Source of the DNA: Dehalococcoidia bacterium
GTDB taxonomy: Bacteria > Chloroflexota > Dehalococcoidia > SM23-28-2 > RBG-16-64-32
Assembly (NCBI GenBank): GCA_030649945.1
Contig: JAUSFE010000071.1
Coordinates: 162,249 to 226,248, forward strand
Length of the DNA stretch: 64,000 bases
Direction of reading: 5' to 3'
Shown: piece by piece, positions 7,667 to 14,799 of the stretch
Numbering within the stretch: the stretch's first letter is position 1
How the letters are laid out: every line of letters begins with the position of its first letter
Program-made: the position numbers and the translations under genes
Notes under the pieces: model-generated
Told to the model about the DNA's origin: nothing
Seen by the model: the letters and a program-made list of their open reading frames with translations, nothing else
Database searches by the model: none

Positions 7667-8749
7667 TTGGCTATTCGTCCGCCCAGTGTCGACCGCCTCC
7701 TGGAGGCGGCCCAAAGCCAGGTGGCGCGCAACCGCCAGCGCGTTGAGAAGGGCCTGGACATCCTGCTCGCCCGCCAGGAGCCGCCCGTCGGCGTCACCCC
7801 CAAGGACGTCATCTACTCCCGGGGCACGCTGCGCCTTTATCACTACCGCCCGGTGACGGACGAGGTGTACCGCGTGCCGGTCGTCTTCGTCATGTCGCTC
7901 GTCAGCAAGCCGTGGATCCTGGACCTGACGTCCGGCCAGAGCTTCGTGCAGTACATGCTGGCCCAGGGCTTCGACGTCTTCATGATCGACTGGGGCGTGC
8001 CGCGCCCGGAGGACACGCGGCTGAAGTTCGAGGACTACGTCCAGGACTTCATGCCGGCCTGCTTCGCCGAGGTGCAGAAAGTCACCGGCGAAGACGAGTT
8101 CACGATTCTCGGCTACTGCATGGGCGGCCTCTTCGCTCTCATGTACGCCGGCATCTACCACGACGCGCCCGTGAAGAACATCGTCTGCGCGGCGACGCCC
8201 GTGGACATGGACGGGATGGGGCTGTTCAAGGCCTGGAGCGACCGCCGCTACTTCGATCTCGACCGCCTGGTGGATTCCATGGGCAACGTCCCGCCCGACC
8301 TCATGCTGCGCTCCTTCGAGATGCTGCGCCCCATGGACCGCTGGTTCAGCTACGTCCGCCTGATCGATAACCTCTGGGACCCGCAGTTCGTCTATGGCTA
8401 CCGCGTCATGTACAAGTGGACGAACGAGCAGATCCCCTTCCCCGGCGAGACCTACCGCCAGTTCATCCGCGAGCTGATGTGGGAGAACAAGCTGATGAAG
8501 GGGACGCTCTCCATTGGTGGCAGGCGGGTGGACACGCAGGCGATCAAGTGTCCGGTCTTCCACGCCATGGCGGAGCACGACCACATCGCCCCCTTCGCGG
8601 CCACGAGGCCTCTCGTAGACCTTGTGGGCAGCGAGGAGAAAGAGGAAGTCATCCTCAAAGGCGGCCACGTGAGCCTGGTCGCCGGCAAGAACGCCGTCGG
8701 CCGCCTCTGGCCGGCCACCGCGGAGTGGCTCTCGCAGCGCTCGGTGTAG
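7667..8749 (+). CDS. phaC: poly(3-hydroxyalkanoate) synthase, class III/IV PhaC
   Basis: PhaC polymerises (R)-3-hydroxyacyl-CoA into storage polyester. The 360-residue length is typical of class III/IV catalytic subunits. The lipase-like box GYCMGG holds the nucleophile Cys151; Asp305 (AEHDHI) and His334 (GGHVS) complete the triad. Other family segments are visible (MIDWG, LFKAWSDRRYFD, NLWDPQFV). It starts with TTG at 7667, supported by AGAGGAG 8 nt upstream. The preceding gene supplies a PhaR/PhaE-like partner and the next gene, 4 bp away, an SDR. Confidence 0.95.
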   Translation: MAIRPPSVDRLLEAAQSQVARNRQRVEKGLDILLARQEPPVGVTPKDVIYSRGTLRLYHYRPVTDEVYRVPVVFVMSLVSKPWILDLTSGQSFVQYMLAQGFDVFMIDWGVPRPEDTRLKFEDYVQDFMPACFAEVQKVTGEDEFTILGYCMGGLFALMYAGIYHDAPVKNIVCAATPVDMDGMGLFKAWSDRRYFDLDRLVDSMGNVPPDLMLRSFEMLRPMDRWFSYVRLIDNLWDPQFVYGYRVMYKWTNEQIPFPGETYRQFIRELMWENKLMKGTLSIGGRRVDTQAIKCPVFHAMAEHDHIAPFAATRPLVDLVGSEEKEEVILKGGHVSLVAGKNAVGRLWPATAEWLSQRSV

Positions 8750-8753
8750 CCAG

Positions 8754-9623
8754 ATGCGTATCCCGGGCTGCACCGCCATCATCACCGGCGCCTCCTCCGG
8801 CATCGGCCGCGCCGCCGCGCGCGAGCTCGCCGCCGCCCGCGCCAACGTCGTGCTCGCCGCCCGCAGCCGCGATAAGCTGGAGGACCTGGCGCGGGACATC
8901 GCTCCGCTCCCCGGCCGCTGCCTCGTCGTCCCCACGGACGTCACCGACCGCCTGGCCGTGGAGGCGCTCGTCCGCCGCACGCTGGAGGAGTTCGGCGCGG
9001 TCGATATCCTGGTGAACAACGCGGGGGTCGGGCTGTTCGCGCCCATCGCCGGGGGCAGCCTGGACAACATGCGCCGCCTGTTCGATGTCAACCTCTGGGG
9101 CGCCGTCCACTGCATCCAGGCCGCCGTGCCCTACATGCAGTCGCAGCGGCGGGGGCACATCGTGAACGTCTCCTCGGTCGCCGGCAGGCTCGCGCCGCCG
9201 TACATGGGCATCTACGCCGCCAGCAAGTTCGCCCTGCGCGCCGTCTCAGACGCCTTGCGCTCGGAGCTGGCGGGCAGCGGCGTCGGCGTCAGCACCATCT
9301 ACCCGGGCCTCACTCAGACCAACTTCATGGAGCACATGATCCAGGAACTGGAGGCGCCCGCGCTGCCGCCCATCGCCCGCTTTGTTGACGCGCGCGTCGT
9401 CGGCCGGCGCATCGTGCAGGCCGTGCGCTGGAACCTGCGTGACGTCTTCATCTCGCCGGAGGACGTGCTCGGCGTGACGCTGAACGCCGTTGTCCCGCAG
9501 CTGGTCGATTGGGGAATGAGGATGTTCATACGGCCGGAGCGCGCCGCCGGCGAGGATATCTCGCTGCCCCGCGAAGACGCCGAAGAATACGCGGCAGACG
9601 CCGGCGAATCCGAACCGGCCTAG
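8754..9623 (+). CDS. short-chain dehydrogenase/reductase of the PHA operon
   Basis: The 289-residue protein has a classical SDR core: the NAD(P) motif TGASSGIG near residues 11-18, NNAGVG around 88-93, catalytic Ser in VNVSS, and YAASK (Tyr and Lys of the active site). An extended C-terminus (VVGRRIVQAVRWNLRDVFIS...) is typical of the oxidoreductase branch close to DltE/YqjQ rather than canonical acetoacetyl-CoA reductase PhaB. It starts 4 bp after phaC and so belongs to the operon. In Bacillus the equivalent position holds PhaB, so supply of the hydroxyacyl monomer is possible but not shown by the sequence. Confidence 0.8.
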   Translation: MRIPGCTAIITGASSGIGRAAARELAAARANVVLAARSRDKLEDLARDIAPLPGRCLVVPTDVTDRLAVEALVRRTLEEFGAVDILVNNAGVGLFAPIAGGSLDNMRRLFDVNLWGAVHCIQAAVPYMQSQRRGHIVNVSSVAGRLAPPYMGIYAASKFALRAVSDALRSELAGSGVGVSTIYPGLTQTNFMEHMIQELEAPALPPIARFVDARVVGRRIVQAVRWNLRDVFISPEDVLGVTLNAVVPQLVDWGMRMFIRPERAAGEDISLPREDAEEYAADAGESEPA

Positions 9624-9712
9624 CGCCGGCGGGCGTCTTTTCCAAGCGGGCAGAAGTCGACATAACGACAAGACAAGGGCGCCAGCCCGCCGGCCCGGCG
9701 CGCGATATGCGG

Positions 9713-9729
9713 TGGTGGAGACGGAGGGG
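9713..9729. repeat. 17-bp copy of the tmRNA 3' end (att-like)
   Basis: TGGTGGAGACGGAGGGG at 9713-9729 is identical, in the same orientation, to the last 17 bases of the tmRNA gene at 10493-10509. The two copies flank the cupin gene. This is the geometry left by site-specific integration into an ssrA 3' end. The rest of 9624-9794 shows no gene. Confidence 0.6.
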
Positions 9730-9794
9730 TTTCCACCTTTCCTCCAGCACACGCCCGGCCGCTCGGTATCGGACGTTCTTGGTAAAGAGATCGG

Positions 9795-10349
9795 TTATTC
9801 TGCGGACTGACTCTCCGGCCCGCTATACTTCTCGTACCGCGCACGGTAACCGAGCAGCCGCCCGATCGACGCGAGGGCCGCGAACAGGGGCTTCTGCAGC
9901 CAGATCGGTGGGCCGCCAAGGTAAGTGTCGTGCTCGCGGGCCATGACCACCGACTGGAGCGGGTGCCTATAGTTCTTCCCATCCCGGTGGAGGCCGATGA
10001 GCGTCTCGAACAGCGTTTCCACCTTCATCGGAGGCCGGAACTGAAGGCGAAAGTGCAAAAACTCTTCGCCCTCCCGCCGAAGAGAGTGCACCATGCCCGG
10101 CGGAATCACCAACGTATCGCCGGGCCCCAAGCTCTGTTCCTCCCGGCCCCTCCGCATGCGCGCCGTGCCCGCGATCACTTCCACCCGCTCTGTGTTTGTA
10201 TGGATATGCGGCCGGGCGGCCACCAGCGCGAAGTCGCGCACGAAGAACTCGATCTCAACGAGCTCACCGTTGGTATCTCGCGGGCGTTTCAGGAAGACGA
10301 ACTTCTCGCCCGTTCGCGGGACCTCGATAGCGTCGCTGCGTTCGCCCAT
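9795..10349 (-). CDS. cupin-domain protein
   Basis: This 184-residue protein has one RmlC-like cupin. The metal-site motifs are present as H-I-H...E (RPHIHTNTERVEVIAG) and the second motif PGMVHSLRR, with the intervening GPGDTLVIPPG turn. The C-terminal 60 residues (ETLIGLHRDGKNYRHP..., LQKPLFAALASIGRLLGYR) form an added helical part seen in small stand-alone cupins of unknown function. The ATG at 10349 follows GAGGTG. The gene lies between the tmRNA gene and a copy of its 3' end, so it may be the cargo of a degenerate integrated element. Confidence 0.75.
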   Translation of the reverse strand: MGERSDAIEVPRTGEKFVFLKRPRDTNGELVEIEFFVRDFALVAARPHIHTNTERVEVIAGTARMRRGREEQSLGPGDTLVIPPGMVHSLRREGEEFLHFRLQFRPPMKVETLFETLIGLHRDGKNYRHPLQSVVMAREHDTYLGGPPIWLQKPLFAALASIGRLLGYRARYEKYSGPESQSAE

Positions 10350-10448
10350 GGAACACCTCTAGCCGTAGTCTCCGCCGCGCGGGGCGCCCTGTCAACGGCG
10401 CACCTGAGTGACTTCCGGGCCCTGCTGTGTTGTGACACTAAACTATAG

Positions 10449-10479
10449 CCCCTTCCAGCAAGCGAGTTACCAGAAGGGG
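10449..10479 (-). terminator. terminator of the tmRNA gene
   Basis: CCCCTTC (10449-10455) pairs with GAAGGGG (10473-10479), 14 bp beyond the tmRNA 3' end on the minus strand, followed in transcription direction by CTATAGTTT. Cupin-gene transcription would begin just downstream. Confidence 0.6.
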
Positions 10480-10492
10480 CCAGCCATATTCA

Positions 10493-10845
10493 TGGTGGAG
10501 ACGGAGGGGAGTTGAACCCCTCGTCCAGACGAAAGCCTCCCCAGATATCCTACAAGCTTAGCCGACGCTTTAATCTCGCCCGCCGTACCGCCGCGGCTGC
10601 GTCACCGGTGGGCCAGCCGATAAGTCTTGGGCCTCCCTCTATCGGCGTGGGAGAGACAGCACCCCGACATTGCGTCACCTGGTCCAGCCCATCGGGGTGA
10701 GGCTCGGGTCAGGCGTCGTAGCTTAGATTAAGCTGCGAGAGCGTACTGGTTTGTGCCAGTTATATTTGCCACCTGATTAAGGAGAGCATGGCAATCTCCG
10801 CTTGCAATCCGGGCTCAACCTTCCCTGTCGAACCCTTTCGTCCCC
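10493..10845 (-). ncRNA. ssrA: transfer-messenger RNA (tmRNA)
   Basis: This 353-nt RNA rescues stalled ribosomes and tags the unfinished protein. The 5' end GGGGACGAAAGGGTTCGACA pairs with the 3' end ...CGTCTCCACCA to form the acceptor stem (one G-U); the T-arm GGGGTTCAACTCCCC and the encoded CCA are present. The tag reading frame at 10769-10728 starts with GCA and encodes ANITGTNQYALAA followed by TAA, ending in the usual ALAA degron. A -10 box TACAAT lies at 10854-10859, 9 nt upstream of the 5' end. smpB is 250 bp upstream on the same strand, separated by a dispersed repeat. Confidence 0.97.
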
Positions 10846-10906
10846 ATAGCCCTATTGTAGCACGAATGAGCGCGCGGTTCGGGCGCGCCGTCGCCCTCGG
10901 GCGCAG

Positions 10907-10979
10907 GTCTGCCCCACCCCAGATCCCTTCGCGAAGCTGCGCAGAGCCACGCGGCAGATGTCGTCGCGCTCAGGATGAC
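10907..10979 (-). repeat. dispersed 75-95 bp repeat (GTCATTCTGAGCG...AATCTGGGG family)
   Basis: On the minus strand the stretch reads GTCATCCTGAGCG... ...CTTCGCGAAGG...ATCTGGGG...GGGGCAGAC. Related copies lie at 26412-26483 and 43364-43461 on the plus strand. All three are intergenic. Confidence 0.6.
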
Positions 10980-11095
10980 CGACGGGATGACGCGGCGCTC
11001 CAACGCCATCCAGATCGCGGAAGATCGTTCGATACCACGGGGATACAGTCAAGGTACTTTGGAGACGGTACACCGGCCCTTCCGCCCCAGGCCCC

Positions 11096-11548
11096 CTACC
11101 CCCGCCGGCGCAGCGCCCGCTGCATCGTGCGCTCCGCCTCGCGTTTGGCGATGGCCTCCCGCTTGTCGTACTGCTTCTTGCCGCGCGCCAGGGCGATCTC
11201 CAGCTTGGCGCGGCCGTTCTTCAGGTAGAGGCGCAGCGGCACGACGGTGAGGCCGCCGGACTGCAGCTCGCGGGCCAGCTCGTGGACCTCCCGGCGGTGC
11301 AGCAGCAGGCGGCGGCTGCGCGTCGGGTCGTGGTTCCGGTAGCTGGCCGGCGGGTAGTGGGCGATGTGCGCGCCCACCAGCCACATCTCGCCGCCCTGCG
11401 GCCGCACGTAGGCCTCGCGGATGCTCACCTGCCCCTGGCGGATGGACTTGATCTCGGTGCCCGTCAGCGAGAGGCCCGCCTCCAGGGTGCGCAGGATGTG
11501 GTAATCGTGCGTGGCCTTGCGGTTGAGCGTGACGGTCTTTTCGGTCAC
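11096..11548 (-). CDS. smpB: SsrA-binding protein SmpB
   Basis: This 150-residue SmpB carries the conserved blocks: NRKATHDYHI at the start, LSLTGTEIKSIRQGQVSIREAYV, the HIAHYPPASYRNHDPTRSRRLLLH segment, and the basic C-terminal tail GKKQYDKREAIAKREAERTM that enters the ribosome A site. It binds tmRNA and delivers it with EF-Tu. The tmRNA gene is directly downstream on the same strand, as in many bacteria. The start codon at 11548 reads ATG or GTG-type in the expected position for the family (start matches family length). Confidence 0.97.
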   Translation of the reverse strand: MTEKTVTLNRKATHDYHILRTLEAGLSLTGTEIKSIRQGQVSIREAYVRPQGGEMWLVGAHIAHYPPASYRNHDPTRSRRLLLHRREVHELARELQSGGLTVVPLRLYLKNGRAKLEIALARGKKQYDKREAIAKREAERTMQRALRRRG

Positions 11549-11603
11549 GGGCGTGCTCGGGGAAGGGCTTTACATAAGCCTTCGACTGCGCCCGCGACAG
11601 CCG

Positions 11604-12851
11604 CTATTGCTGCGCCTGCGTGACGTTGCCGTGCAGGTAGTTGATGGCGGCGTAGAGCTGCGGACCGTCGCCCGTCTGGTTCTCCTGCTCCGTGGGCGCC
11701 ACAGCGATGTCCGGCTTCAGTCCCACGCCCTCTATCTGCTCGCCGTTGGGCGTCAGCCAGCGGGCGATGGTGACGTAAAGGGCGCCGCCGTTGGACAGCT
11801 CGCGCAGGTGATTGACAGAACCCTTGCCGAACGTCTGCTCGCCGATGAGCTTGGCGCGGCCGTGGTCGCGCAGGGCGCCGGCGAGGACCTCGGAGCCGCT
11901 GGCGGAGCCCTTGCCCGCCAGGATGACGATGGGCAGGTCCGTGGCCTCGCCGCCGGACTTGGCGCTGTACACGGTCTCGTTGCCCTCGCGGTCCACCTGC
12001 GTCAGGACCACGCCGCCGTCCAGGAACATGTCGGCCACGGCCACGGTGGCGTCCAGCCCGCCGCCCGGGTTGCGCCGCACGTCCAGGATAATGCCCTTGT
12101 AGTTGCCCGCATCCTTGATGCGGACGAGTTCCTTGCGCAGGTCATCAACGGTCTGGTCCGTGAACTGCCCCAGCTCAATGTACGCCAGGTCGGACACTAT
12201 CTTGCCGCTCTCGTCCTGGATATCGCGCGTGAAGACGGTGGGGATGACGATGGTGCTGCGGACGATCGTCACCTCCACCTCGTTCTTGTCCGCGTGGCGT
12301 ACCTTGATCGTCACGCTGGAGCCCTGGGGGCCACGGATGCGCTGCACCGCGTCCGCCACGCTCCAACCCTCCGTGGACTCGCCGTCCACCCCCAGCAGCA
12401 CGTCTCCGGGCTGAATGCCCGCCTTCTCCGCAGGCGACTCGCGGAAAGGCGCCACGATCACGATCTCGCCGGTGACCGGGCTCAGGTCCACCTGGGCGCC
12501 GATGCCCTCGAAGCTGCCGGTGACGAGGTCGATGCCCAGGGCATAGTCCTCCGGCCGGATGTAGACGGTGTGTGGGTCGCCCAGGGCGGCGATCACGCCG
12601 TCGATCCCGCCCTTCTGCATGATCTCCGGCGTGACGGCCTCCGGGTTCACGAAGTCTTCTTCCAGGATGCGGTAGATCTCGTCCAGGATGCCGAAGCCGC
12701 TGGCCGGGGCCGTTGTGGTCGTGCTCGCCGGCGGGCCGCCCACGCTGGAGCCGCCGCCCGAGTCGCCCACTGTATAGCCGCCGACGCCTGCAAGGGCGAT
12801 GGCGAGGGCCACCACCAGGGACGCCAGACCCCACTTAGCCGCCTTCCACAT
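11604..12851 (-). CDS. C-terminal processing peptidase, S41 family (CtpA)
   Basis: The 415-residue protein has an N-terminal signal anchor (WGLASLVVALAIALAGVGGY), a helical cap, a PDZ domain (GIGAQVDLSP... AEKAGIQPGDVLLGVDG) and an S41 catalytic core. The Ser/Lys dyad is visible in KGSASGSEV (Ser318) and GEQTFGKGS (Lys343). Such proteases trim or degrade extracytoplasmic proteins, recognising C-termini. The ATG at 12851 is preferred because AGAGGTGAC lies upstream; a longer in-frame start would lack a ribosome site. It is encoded 55 bp upstream of smpB on the same strand. Confidence 0.92.
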   Translation of the reverse strand: MWKAAKWGLASLVVALAIALAGVGGYTVGDSGGGSSVGGPPASTTTTAPASGFGILDEIYRILEEDFVNPEAVTPEIMQKGGIDGVIAALGDPHTVYIRPEDYALGIDLVTGSFEGIGAQVDLSPVTGEIVIVAPFRESPAEKAGIQPGDVLLGVDGESTEGWSVADAVQRIRGPQGSSVTIKVRHADKNEVEVTIVRSTIVIPTVFTRDIQDESGKIVSDLAYIELGQFTDQTVDDLRKELVRIKDAGNYKGIILDVRRNPGGGLDATVAVADMFLDGGVVLTQVDREGNETVYSAKSGGEATDLPIVILAGKGSASGSEVLAGALRDHGRAKLIGEQTFGKGSVNHLRELSNGGALYVTIARWLTPNGEQIEGVGLKPDIAVAPTEQENQTGDGPQLYAAINYLHGNVTQAQQ

Positions 12852-12894
12852 TAGCTTGTCACCTCTGTTGAAATCTCTGGATTTACATAAAACG

Positions 12895-12912
12895 GCGGCC
12901 TGCGCAGGCCGC
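12895..12912. repeat. 18-bp perfect palindrome in the ctpA leader
   Basis: GCGGCCTGCGCAGGCCGC lies in the predicted 5' untranslated region of ctpA, 44 bp before its start codon. It could form a hairpin in the leader RNA. Confidence 0.4.
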
Positions 12913-12996
12913 GCCGTGCCCCGGCTGAGCGGCTCCTTCAATTCTCCCTTGCCCGCGATACTCCGGGCGCCGGTTGCGGAGCGGATAACCGTACAA

Positions 12997-13026
12997 AGTC
13001 TAGCATTGAACGAGTGGTCGTGGCAA
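12997..13026 (-). promoter_or_regulatory. ctpA promoter
   Basis: On the minus strand TTGCCA (13021-13026) lies 18 bp from TAGACT (12997-13002). The leader would be about 140 nt. The rest of the 12852-13236 gap is GC-rich with an A/T-rich patch at 13150-13185. Confidence 0.5.
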
Positions 13027-13158
13027 TTTGAGCGCGGCGCACACGCATGGTATACGGGCGCCGCGCCGCGGGCGATTCCGGGGGCTCGCTGGCGGCGGCC
13101 CGCGTACCGGCGGTGGAACGGCCGCCCCGGTTATGCCGTGCAGACTCGTAAGGTACAT

Positions 13159-13181
13159 AACATATATAGTGCGAACATATA
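13159..13181. promoter_or_regulatory. direct repeat AACATATA in an A/T-rich patch
   Basis: AACATATA occurs at 13159-13166 and 13174-13181, 15 bp apart, in an A/T island upstream of the queD promoter and the ctpA promoter. It may be a regulator site or a UP-like element. Confidence 0.3.
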
Positions 13182-13196
13182 AACCCGGCGATGAGT

Positions 13197-13226
13197 TTGC
13201 CGCCGCCGCGCTTTCCCCTGTATCAT
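13197..13226 (+). promoter_or_regulatory. leaderless promoter of the QueD-family gene
   Basis: TTGCCG (13197-13202), an 18-bp spacer and TATCAT (13221-13226) are followed only 10 nt later by the ATG at 13237, with no Shine-Dalgarno sequence. The mRNA would have a leader of at most about four bases. Confidence 0.5.
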
Positions 13227-13236
13227 TCCCCCCGCT

Positions 13237-13740
13237 ATGACGCACCGCATAACCCTGGAGCGCAACACCCTCCGCTTCGCCGCGGCGCACTTCACGACGT
13301 CCGGGGGCGAGTGCGAGCCGCTGCACGGCCACAACTACGACGTGATGGTGACGATCGAGGGTGAGCTGACGGCGGACGCGTGGGTCGTGGACTTCACGGA
13401 GGCCAAGCGGCTGATCGCGGGGGTCTGCAAGGAGCTGGACCACCGCTTCCTGCTGGCGCTGGACAGCCCGTCGCTGGCGATCGCGCGGCGCGACGGTGCG
13501 TACGAGGTCGCCTTCGGTGAGCGCCGTTATGTCATACCGGAGAGCGATGTCGCCCCGCTTCCCATCGATAACTCGACGGCCGAGCGCCTGGCGGAGTGGC
13601 TGGCCGGTCGCATCGCGCGCGAGCTGGCCGCGCGCGGCGCGTCGAACCTGACGCGGATCACCGTGGGGGTAGAGGAAGCGCCCGGCCAGGCGGGCTGGTA
13701 CACGTTGGCCCCGCCCTGGCCCCCCGCCCCGGAGCAGTAG
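13237..13740 (+). CDS. 6-pyruvoyltetrahydropterin synthase / QueD family
   Basis: This 167-residue enzyme has the zinc-binding and catalytic signature of the PTPS/QueD family: His18 in AAAHF, Cys26, and His30/His32 in CEPLHGHNY. Later conserved residues include DFTEAK, LDHRFLL and the Glu of VGVEEAPGQ. QueD makes 6-carboxytetrahydropterin for queuosine, while PTPS homologs serve pterin synthesis; the CxxxHGH arrangement is that of QueD. A family-typical insert (ALDSPSLAIARRDGAYEVAF...) between LDH and the C-terminal half is longer than in E. coli QueD and resembles the archaeal/Chloroflexota branch. No other queuosine genes are in the window. The start is set by the leaderless promoter. Confidence 0.85.
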   Translation: MTHRITLERNTLRFAAAHFTTSGGECEPLHGHNYDVMVTIEGELTADAWVVDFTEAKRLIAGVCKELDHRFLLALDSPSLAIARRDGAYEVAFGERRYVIPESDVAPLPIDNSTAERLAEWLAGRIARELAARGASNLTRITVGVEEAPGQAGWYTLAPPWPPAPEQ

Positions 13741-13765
13741 AGCATGGCCCCACCTCAGACGCCTG

Positions 13766-14014
13766 CTCCATTGCCGGCCCCGCCCGCGCCCCCCGGCAGG
13801 CTAAGAGCCTGACCCCCGGGTAGGCGGCGTTGCTCTAATGCTCCATTGCCCGCCTCACCACCACCCATGCCCCGTGTCAGGCTAAGAGCCTGACCCCCCG
13901 GGTTGGCGGCATTGCTCCCTTGCTCCATTGCCGGCCACGGCCGCGCCCCGTGTCAGGCTAAGAGCCTGACCCCCGGGTTGGCGGCAATGCTCCATTACTC
14001 CAATGCTCTAATGC
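13766..14014. repeat. triple-repeat cluster, left side
   Basis: Three units of about 76-79 bp share the hairpin GTCAGGCTAAGAGCCTGAC (cores at 13797, 13876-13894 and 13952-13970), followed by CCCCCGGGTTGGCGGC and runs of GCTCCATTGC/GCTCTAATGC. The same units occur in reverse complement at 17466-17700. No gene lies in 13741-14124. Confidence 0.8.
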
Positions 14015-14124
14015 TCGCGTGGGGTGGAAGGGGGGTGGGGCTCCTGTTGACACGGCCCCCAAAACCCGTATGATGTACCCTGCCGAAGAGCCTGCATAAC
14101 CTCTGCGGCGTCCGGGGACACTCA

Positions 14125-14670
14125 ATGCAGATCGACTGGCAACGCGCCATCAACGATATCCTGGGCAAGAAGCTGTCCTGCCCGCGCTGCGGGACGCTTA
14201 CCGATGACGTCCACATCGGCTACCTGCGCACGCCCGAGGCGGCCGAATGGGCGCCCCTGTGCGAGGGCTGCACGAAGCGCGAGAACTGCGACGCCCGCAA
14301 GCTCGTCGTGCTCTGCGAGAGCTGCTCGGCCGCCGTGCGCCTGCGCGGCCGGCGGGTGGACGAAGAGGGCTTCATGCACGCCCTGTTGGAGGAGACCCGC
14401 CGCAGCCTGGAGGAGACTCTGGACTACCTGGCCGACTTCTGGCGCGAAGACCTCGACATCGACCCGGAGGAGATGGACAAGCGCCTGGAGGACGTGGACC
14501 CGGAGCTGTTCGAGGAAGAGAACAACTGGCGCCACTACCTGGAGGAGCAATACCTGAAGATCCACCAGTGGTTCCGGGAGCGCCACCTGGCCATCCCCGG
14601 CGGCGGCTGGCGCTCAGAGTACGCGGAAGACGTTATCGCCCTGGGCTACCCCACGCTGCTGGGGGACTAG
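14125..14670 (+). CDS. hypothetical protein with zinc-ribbon cysteines
   Basis: I do not recognise a family. The first 75 of 181 residues contain three CxxC pairs (CPRC at 19-22, CEGC near 46-49, CESC near 64-67) and a lone Cys (ENC), enough for one or two zinc sites. The rest is acidic and helical with a long charged stretch (EETRRSLEETLDYLADF, DPEEMDKRLEDVDPELF), then a short conserved-looking end GWRSEYAEDVIALGYP. There is no signal peptide. It stands between a repeat cluster and a methyltransferase on the same strand. The layout suggests a protein- or nucleic-acid-binding adaptor, but this is a guess. Confidence 0.6.
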   Translation: MQIDWQRAINDILGKKLSCPRCGTLTDDVHIGYLRTPEAAEWAPLCEGCTKRENCDARKLVVLCESCSAAVRLRGRRVDEEGFMHALLEETRRSLEETLDYLADFWREDLDIDPEEMDKRLEDVDPELFEEENNWRHYLEEQYLKIHQWFRERHLAIPGGGWRSEYAEDVIALGYPTLLGD

Positions 14671-14740
14671 CGCCGTTGGTCGCTGCCATCCCGAAGTGAT
14701 CCGCCTCAGGCGGACCCGCTCGCGTCTGCCCCGCCTGGCA

Positions 14741-14782
14741 TATAATCGTCTACAAACCGTCAGTTCTCCGGCGTTTCGCCGG
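14741..14782 (+). promoter_or_regulatory. -10 box and leader hairpin before the methyltransferase gene
   Basis: A consensus TATAAT lies at 14741-14746 without a convincing -35 hexamer. The leader contains the hairpin CCGGCG-TTT-CGCCGG (14768-14782), which ends 4 bp before the AAGGAGG ribosome site. Confidence 0.45.
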
Positions 14783-14799
14783 TTGTAAGGAGGGCCACC

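Noticed and set aside
6659..9115. An 818-residue minus-strand frame over the PHA genes
   Set aside because: It is antisense to PadR, PhaR, PhaC and SDR genes, all of which have family motifs; high GC leaves the opposite frames open.
13766..14014. Possible short CRISPR array (three spaced hairpin repeats)
   Set aside because: The units are long and similar throughout, with no unique spacers, and the same units occur inverted elsewhere.
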